Source: Shewanella sp. NIFS-20-20
Lineage (GTDB): Bacteria; Pseudomonadota; Gammaproteobacteria; Enterobacterales; Shewanellaceae
Length of the DNA: 54,549 nt
Assembly: GCF_019209865.1 (NCBI RefSeq)
Contig: NZ_JAHUTT010000022.1
Location: forward strand, 1-54,549
Direction of reading: 5' to 3'
Every line of letters starts with the position of its first letter. The stretch's first letter is position 1. A program made the translations under genes and the position numbers. A model generated the notes under the pieces. That model saw only the letters and a list, made by a program, of their open reading frames with translations, searched no databases and had not been told where the DNA came from. Of the stretch, positions 47,501 through 54,549 are shown piece by piece.

Positions 47501-50500
47501 TTTAGTGGTTCGTGTTTGGTGTTCCCCGTGCCCACGGGGATGAACCGCCGCATCGGATCGTAACGAGGTCAGATTTTTAGTGTTCCCCGTGCCCACGGGG
47601 ATGAACCGCGTTGAGCTACATCACGTCCTCGTCACCGATCGTGTTCCCCGTGCCCACGGGGATGAACCGATGCTGCGACACTTGTAACTGTTGCTGACGT
47701 TGTGTTCCCCGTGCCCACGGGGATGAACCGCTTAACCGATTGGTTCATGATGGTACCCTGTGGTGTTCCCCGTGCCCACGGGGATGAACCGCACATGTTG
47801 TACCTTGATGCGTCAGTGGTTCAGTGTTCCCCGTGCCCACGGGGATGAACCGTTTCCTGTAGCTAAAGCTCCTCTGTTGTCTGCGTGTTCCCCGTGCCCA
47901 CGGGGATGAACCGTCATATATGGAACGCACTATCACTGGTGCGTGGTGTTCCCCGTGCCCACGGGGATGAACCGGTTCATTATGACACACCACCTAACGA
48001 TTTTTCGTGTTCCCCGTGCCCACGGGGATGAACCGGATCACCTGTTAAAATATCTGCAAGTGGTGAAGTGTTCCCCGTGCCCACGGGGATGAACCGGTTA
48101 AAAATAATGACCGATATCGTACCAATCCGTGTTCCCCGTGCCCACGGGGATGAACCGACGGCCGCGTTAATAACGTTATCGCTATCGAAGTGTTCCCCGT
48201 GCCCACGGGGATGAACCGTACGTGTCGGCTATTTGGCAGGCGTTGACGGGGTGTTCCCCGTGCCCACGGGGATGAACCGTCTGGATTGACTCAGCTAACA
48301 CGCATTTACCGGTGTTCCCCGTGCCCACGGGGATGAACCGCCGTTCCGTGTATTCAGTGGATTGGTGCGAGGGTGTTCCCCGTGCCCACGGGGATGAACC
48401 TATGTTTAGGTATGAATTAATATGGGATAAAACGTGTTCCCCGTGCCCACGGGGATGAACCGTGAGTCATAAACGGTGTAACGTCACCTTCAACGTGTTC
48501 CCCGTGCCCACGGGGATGAACCGCGTTACCCACGGCAAACGTTACGTCCGTCAATGTGTTCCCCGTGCCCACGGGGATGAACCGTGGGAAACATCAAACG
48601 ACGAGAGGGTTCGAGAGTGTTCCCCGTGCCCACGGGGATGAACCGGCGATGGAATACCCAATTGTGATGAACGACGAGTGTTCCCCGTGCCCACGGGGAT
48701 GAACCGTGTGTCGGTTGTACGGATTCGTTTCACCTTTCGTGTTCCCCGTGCCCACGGGGATGAACCGGTTATTGGGCGCACTTGTGCGTTGCCAACCGAG
48801 TGTTCCCCGTGCCCACGGGGATGAACCGTTTTTACAACTAGTAAGGTCTAAAATACCCCAGTGTTCCCCGTGCCCACGGGGATGAACCGCGTAGGATAAC
48901 TATGACAAATTCAAAACGGAAGTGTTCCCCGTGCCCACGGGGATGAACCGGTTTGATTGATAGGTTTGGCGAAGAAGAAGGTGTGTTCCCCGTGCCCACG
49001 GGGATGAACCGAATGAATGATTATTTTAAATAAGTGACTAATCGTGTTCCCCGTGCCCACGGGGATGAACCGATAATCTGACGAAAAGCGACAAAATATA
49101 AAAAGTGTTCCCCGTGCCCACGGGGATGAACCGCGTGTTGGTGTCGTTTTTCTCAATCGTCACCAGTGTTCCCCGTGCCCACGGGGATGAACCGATTGTT
49201 ACGATTGATCGGCTATCTACCGTGACGTGTTCCCCGTGCCCACGGGGATGAACCGTTCACGCATCACTTGGGACTTTTGAACGATACGTGTTCCCCGTGC
49301 CCACGGGGATGAACCGTAAGATAAACTCGTGGTTTAACGATGACCGGTGTGTTCCCCGTGCCCACGGGGATGAACCGTACAGTGCCAACGGGGAATGGTA
49401 GATCCTCGAGTGTTCCCCGTGCCCACGGGGATGAACCGCGGACTGGCACGTGATAAATGGGATTACCACAGTGTTCCCCGTGCCCACGGGGATGAACCGG
49501 GTTATAAAATACAATGGGCACCGCTGTTACAGTGTTCCCCGTGCCCACGGGGATGAACCGATGCTGGAACAGCACCCGCCGCACCGGTTAACGTGTTCCC
49601 CGTGCCCACGGGGATGAACCGTACGAACTGAACCGTGCGCGCACAGCAACCGAGTGTTCCCCGTGCCCACGGGGATGAACCGCAACGTGGTACTATTGGC
49701 TCAAACCCTAACAAGTGTTCCCCGTGCCCACGGGGATGAACCGGTAGATATTTACAGTACGTCCCGGATTCTTACGTGTTCCCCGTGCCCACGGGGATGA
49801 ACCGAACGCCACGGTAGGGATGGACGGTTCAGTATGGTGTTCCCCGTGCCCACGGGGATGAACCGACGACCGACGCTGCAATCGCTGAACGTGTCGAGTG
49901 TTCCCCGTGCCCACGGGGATGAACCGTCGAGTTATCGTGTCGGGACCGATACGCTCGCGTGTTCCCCGTGCCCACGGGGATGAACCGAACGAGTAAAACC
50001 ACCAGAACGCATTGCGCGCGTGTTCCCCGTGCCCACGGGGATGAACCGTGGATTTGACGAACCTTTCTTTTTAATCGTGCGTGTTCCCCGTGCCCACGGG
50101 GATGAACCGCGATCAAGGATGTGGAGTCGGGCAAGTCTCAAGTGTTCCCCGTGCCCACGGGGATGAACCGCGACCGTTCGATTAATAAATTGTTTCGATG
50201 TTGTGTTCCCCGTGCCCACGGGGATGAACCACTGGTTTACCGTCTTGGTTATTCACAACTGACGTGTTCCCCGTGCCCACGGGGATGAACCGCCGACGAG
50301 ACCGAGGAAGAGCTCGAAAAGGAAGTGTTCCCCGTGCCCACGGGGATGAACCGGTGGCCGACATTGGGCGGCTGGTGACCAGAGCGTGTTCCCCGTGCCC
50401 ACGGGGATGAACCGTTCATCGGCTCCAGCGCCGACGACCTGCCAAAGTGTTCCCCGTGCCCACGGGGATGAACCGCAGAAATGGCGCGGTGAAGCCGGTG

Positions 50501-53500
50501 AAATCGCGTGTTCCCCGTGCCCACGGGGATGAACCGACTGCCGTGTCTCAGTTGGACAATGAGCTTGAGTGTTCCCCGTGCCCACGGGGATGAACCGGAA
50601 TTTAAAATGAGATACACATTAGACGAAAAGTGTTCCCCGTGCCCACGGGGATGAACCGGCGTTCAAGGTGCATTCAAGTCTCAGTTCGTCGTGTTCCCCG
50701 TGCCCACGGGGATGAACCGTTTGATCATATTATGGAGTTACCACAAATGGGGTGTTCCCCGTGCCCACGGGGATGAACCGCAGGGTTATGTCACGCATCG
50801 TTCCGCCAAAATGTGTTCCCCGTGCCCACGGGGATGAACCGGTGTAATTAAACAGCCTGGTGGTGTCATCAAGGTGTTCCCCGTGCCCACGGGGATGAAC
50901 CGAATGAAGCGCGTGAATAGTTACCAGTCCAGCGGTGTTCCCCGTGCCCACGGGGATGAACCGCGCGCTGGCTGAGTTGCAATCCATGCTACACCGTGTT
51001 CCCCGTGCCCACGGGGATGAACCGTTAGTTGAAAAAGGCTTGGAGAATGGCGAGCGGTGTTCCCCGTGCCCACGGGGATGAACCGCAATGGGATTAGCTT
51101 TGTTGTATCAGACGCCAGTGTTCCCCGTGCCCACGGGGATGAACCGTTTGTCATATTGCTCTGGTGTAACTAGGTCTGGTGTTCCCCGTGCCCACGGGGA
51201 TGAACCGTTTTGAGCTATCGGCCAGCAAGGTAGCTTCAGGTGTTCCCCGTGCCCACGGGGATGAACCGTCACATCAGGATTCTTGCTGGCGCTGCACTCA
51301 GTGTTCCCCGTGCCCACGGGGATGAACCGCCCTTTAGTTACAGATGTCTCGCGGCTACTGAGTGTTCCCCGTGCCCACGGGGATGAACCGCGTAACCCCC
51401 TTGGGTACGTTAGGCAGCACAAGTGTTCCCCGTGCCCACGGGGATGAACCGAAACTGACAAACACCGCGACAAAGAGGTTGACGTGTTCCCCGTGCCCAC
51501 GGGGATGAACCGTCTAAAAATCCATGTAACAAAAGGAATAGAAAGTGTTCCCCGCGCCCACGGGGATGAACCGATCGCTTCAAAATTATCAGGCGTAACT
51601 GTCGAGTGTTCCCCGTGCCCACGGGGATGAACCGCGGTTTTTTTTATGCGGCATTCAGCGGTATTCGTGTTCCCCGTGCCCACGGGGATGAACCGTCGTC
51701 TAATTTATTGAAACGGTTTTTGAACCAGTGTTCCCCGTGCCCACGGGGATGAACCGCTAGTTGGATTAGATAAACAGATTGTTGAGACGTGTTCCCCGTG
51801 CCCACGGGGATGAACCGCAGGACGTCACGCTGGATAAGAAACAAGAGATGTGTTCCCCGTGCCCACGGGGATGAACCGTTATTAATTTTCATTGCTCTGG
51901 CGATCTTTTGGTGTTCCCCGTGCCCACGGGGATGAACCGAAAAAAACCAACCCACGGTATTACAATATCTAGTGTTCCCCGTGCCCACGGGGATGAACCG
52001 CGCTGCCAATAAGGCGGAGTCAATCTCGCCAAGTGTTCCCCGTGCCCACGGGGATGAACCGCGCTGCCAATAAGGCGGAGTCAATCTCGCCAAGTGTTCC
52101 CCGTGCCCACGGGGATGAACCGAGTGGAGTAATTCGAAATGATAAATCTAAACGGTGTTCCCCGTGCCCACGGGGATGAACCGATTTTGTTCATCGTTGG
52201 CAGTGATGATGAGATGTGTTCCCCGTGCCCACGGGGATGAACCGATTATTTTCGCAAAGGTTCGGCAGGGGAAAAAGTGTTCCCCGTGCCCACGGGGATG
52301 AACCGCCGGTATCCCAGCCGACAGCCACCCCAGCTCCGTGTTCCCCGTGCCCACGGGGATGAACCGCTTGTAGCGCGAAACGTGTCTTTGTGTTCTCAGT
52401 GTTCCCCGTGCCCACGGGGATGAACCGAGCTTGCGTAATACCGATTGCGAATATCCAATGTGTTCCCCGTGCCCACGGGGATGAACCGCACGTTGAGGCC
52501 CTGCTCAAAACGAATACCCGGTGTTCCCCGTGCCCACGGGGATGAACCGTATCAGTTTAAGCGGAGGTCGGCAAATGCCAAGTGTTCCCCGTGCCCACGG
52601 GGATGAACCGTTGACCGCAGCAAACTCAACCGATGCCAACGTGTGTTCCCCGTGCCCACGGGGATGAACCGAATACAAAACGGTTATGCAGAACAAGAAA
52701 AAAGTGTTCCCCGTGCCCACGGGGATGAACCGGGAAACCACGGCATCAGATGCATGCGCCTCAAGTGTTCCCCGTGCCCACGGGGATGAACCGGGAAACC
52801 ACGGCATCAGATGCATGCGCCTCAAGTGTTCCCCGTGCCCACGGGGATGAACCGGTTAGGCAGGGGAAAAAAGGCGATATCGCTATGTGTTCCCCGTGCC
52901 CACGGGGATGAACCGATTGGCGCTTGTTCTCAAATCATGTTTACAGGGTGTTCCCCGTGCCCACGGGGATGAACCGTACTGGGTCATGAGATATGGTGAC
53001 GCGCTGCTGTGTTCCCCGTGCCCACGGGGATGAACCGTCACAGGCGTATTTGACGCCATTTCGCAAAAGGTGTTCCCCGTGCCCACGGGGATGAACCGCA
53101 CGTTGAGGCCCTGCTCAAAACGAATACCCGGTGTTCCCCGTGCCCACGGGGATGAACCGTATCAGTTTAAGCGGAGGTCGGCAAATGCCAAGTGTTCCCC
53201 GTGCCCACGGGGATGAACCGGCGAGGTGATGACGATATTGGGTGAGTGGTTGGTGTTCCCCGTGCCCACGGGGATGAACCACTTGTCAAACGCCTGAGTG
53301 GATATCCCCAGGCGTGTTCCCCGTGCCCACGGGGATGAACCGCAGTTGTGGGTGCGGGGGGGTAAGGCTGCAAAGTGTTCCCCGTGCCCACGGGGATGAA
53401 CCGTTCACGCAAACGCTTGGGTTAAACATTGTTGAGTGTTCCCCGTGCCCACGGGGATGAACCGCTGGGCTGGCAGGAGCTGGGCCGTCGCCGGGAAGTG

Positions 53501-54422
53501 TTCCCCGTGCCCACGGGGATGAACCGATGTTGGCATGATTGAGTCAAACAGGCCCAATGTGTTCCCCGTGCCCACGGGGATGAACCGCGCAACGTCATTT
53601 TATGGCAACCCACAGACGGGTGTTCCCCGTGCCCACGGGGATGAACCGGGTGAAGCGCACATGTATACCGACGGGGGGGAGTGTTCCCCGTGCCCACGGG
53701 GATGAACCGTCACAGGCGTATTTGACGCCATTTCGCAAAAGGTGTTCCCCGTGCCCACGGGGATGAACCGCGGGCACAGAGTCCAACATCAACGACATTG
53801 ACGTGTTCCCCGTGCCCACGGGGATGAACCGTCAGCAATACCCGGGATGGGTAATGCAGCATAGTGTTCCCCGTGCCCACGGGGATGAACCGCAATAGGG
53901 CATTGTCGGGGGTGGGTGTTGTTAGTGTTCCCCGTGCCCACGGGGATGAACCGGTTCATGTACTCCGCTGATCCCTCGGCCTCCAGTGTTCCCCGTGCCC
54001 ACGGGGATGAACCGCCGCGATACATCTTGGACTCAAAGCCCTGTGTGTGTTCCCCGTGCCCACGGGGATGAACCGGCTCAACTTTGTTTGTGTGGCGCTG
54101 ATTTTATGTGTTCCCCGTGCCCACGGGGATGAACCGGACATCTCATCCGATGCCAACGTGTCGGACAGGTGTTCCCCGTGCCCACGGGGATGAACCGTTA
54201 TTCTGCATTAGATTCACCTAGTAGTAGATGTGTTCCCCGTGCCCACGGGGATGAACCGCGCAGGCTCTAGCGGAGATAATGAATCAGGGGGTGTTCCCCG
54301 TGCCCACGGGGATGAACCTCTGGCGTTCGCTCCCACATACGCATTCGGCAAGTGTTCCCCGTGCCCACGGGGATGAACCGATAAGGTTAGCGGAGTATTT
54401 GACGCCATTTCGGTGTTCCCCG
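44591..54422 (+). CRISPR. Type I-E CRISPR array, 161 full repeats plus one broken repeat
   Basis: 29-nt repeat that begins GTGTTCCCC, has the 16-nt stem-loop CCCCGTGCCCACGGGG, and ends ATGAACCG. Spacers are 32 nt, giving a 61-bp period; one spacer (53465-53497) is 33 nt. Repeat starts run from 44591 to 54352, which is 160 steps, so 161 full repeats, then a partial repeat at 54413-54422; that makes 161 spacers in view. Five repeats deviate: last base T at 48401 and 54319, last base A at 50231 and 53281, and T to C at position 11 of the repeat starting 51545. The leader (44513-44590) is next to cas2, so new spacers enter on the left. The repeat count rests on position arithmetic with spot checks, not on a program. 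Confidence 0.97.
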
Positions 54423-54549
54423 CAGGGCGGGATCGCACTTTGTTAACAAATATGATCTAATTGTGCCAAACCCTCAGCAGCACAGTCATTTTGAACCTTA
54501 TTGAACACTTATCTGTTGTAGAAGATACTCGCTCGGACATCAACCAAAA
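54423..54549 (+). mobile_element. Left end of an ISAs1-family-like insertion sequence, cut by window edge
   Basis: After the tenth base of the terminal repeat the sequence abruptly becomes CAGGGCGGGATCGCAC, which looks like a terminal inverted repeat of an ISAs1-family (H-repeat) element, followed by a transposase reading frame. The element's right end is outside the window. That it is an IS is inferred from the transposase N-terminus and the abrupt junction. Confidence 0.65.
54491..54549 (+). CDS. Transposase N-terminus, ISAs1-like (partial)
   Basis: Only about 19 residues are visible: (M)NLIEHLSVVEDTRSDINQ. The pattern of an acidic E-D-x-R after a hydrophobic helix is how ISAs1/H-repeat transposases begin. 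A TTG at 54491 is the assumed start; another in-frame TTG at 54461 is possible, and a TAA at 54458 bounds the frame. The frame is open to the window edge. Confidence 0.6.
   Translation, partial: MNLIEHLSVVEDTRSDINQ

Noticed and set aside
44567..54438. Dozens of minus-strand open frames encoding repeated VHPRGHGEH, GSSPWARGT and RFIPVGTGNT blocks
   Set aside because: They are the three frame translations of the CRISPR repeat. The 61-bp period is not a multiple of 3, so the frame rotates each unit, and the repeat itself has no stop on that strand. No start signals or codon bias; not proteins.

Overview
The window reads as chromosomal DNA of a marine or aquatic gammaproteobacterium, most likely Shewanella. 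Reasons: close E. coli-like gltA/sdhCDAB/sucABCD proteins, the order TCA cluster - fur - sirtuin, a GltS symporter, and a DUF3192 lipoprotein typical of Shewanella relatives. Genus assignment is inference from recognition of the proteins, not from a search.

Layout. 1-11646: TCA-cycle cluster, with gltA leftward and sdhCDAB then sucABCD rightward; a strong hairpin sits in the sdhC leader and two stem-loops separate sucB from sucC. 11674-19108: ordinary chromosomal genes (AEC transporter, GNAT acetyltransferase, a JAB/DUF4329-like secreted protein, fur, a CobB-type sirtuin, a P-loop kinase, a VOC protein, a PilZ-like protein, gltS). 19139-20820: umuDC with a LexA box lying over the umuD start codon. 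20904-34440: a lipoprotein, a TraF_2 outer-membrane protein, a DUF3192 lipoprotein, a HemN-like radical SAM enzyme, a 936-residue Sel1-repeat protein, a GFA protein, a methyltransferase, a RecQ-family helicase, a PepSY membrane protein preceded by a Fur-like box, and a class II glutamine amidotransferase.

34845-54422 is a complete type I-E CRISPR-Cas locus: a WYL-domain regulator gene, an intergenic region with a 17-bp palindrome and two identical 28-bp direct repeats that bracket a promoter, then cas3-cas8e-cse2-cas7e-cas5e-cas6e-cas1-cas2, a 78-bp leader, and a very large array. By position arithmetic the array has 161 full 29-nt repeats on a 61-bp period (a single 33-nt spacer shifts the register by 1) plus a broken repeat at 54413. 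The first 10 nt of that repeat run straight into sequence that looks like the left end of an ISAs1-family insertion sequence, whose transposase start is cut by the window edge. The array is therefore probably interrupted, not finished.

How it works together: Cas3 (HD nuclease-helicase) degrades targets found by Cascade (Cas8e, Cse2, Cas7e, Cas5e, Cas6e) carrying crRNAs processed from this array; Cas1-Cas2 add spacers at the leader end. The array itself is the most informative part: recent spacers overlap or nearly duplicate older ones (repeated encounters with the same virus lineage), the old end shows block duplication with complementary loss, and four repeats have a changed last base, which in type I-E is the base contributed by the PAM. 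The most novel-looking regulatory structure is the WYL-cas3 intergenic region.
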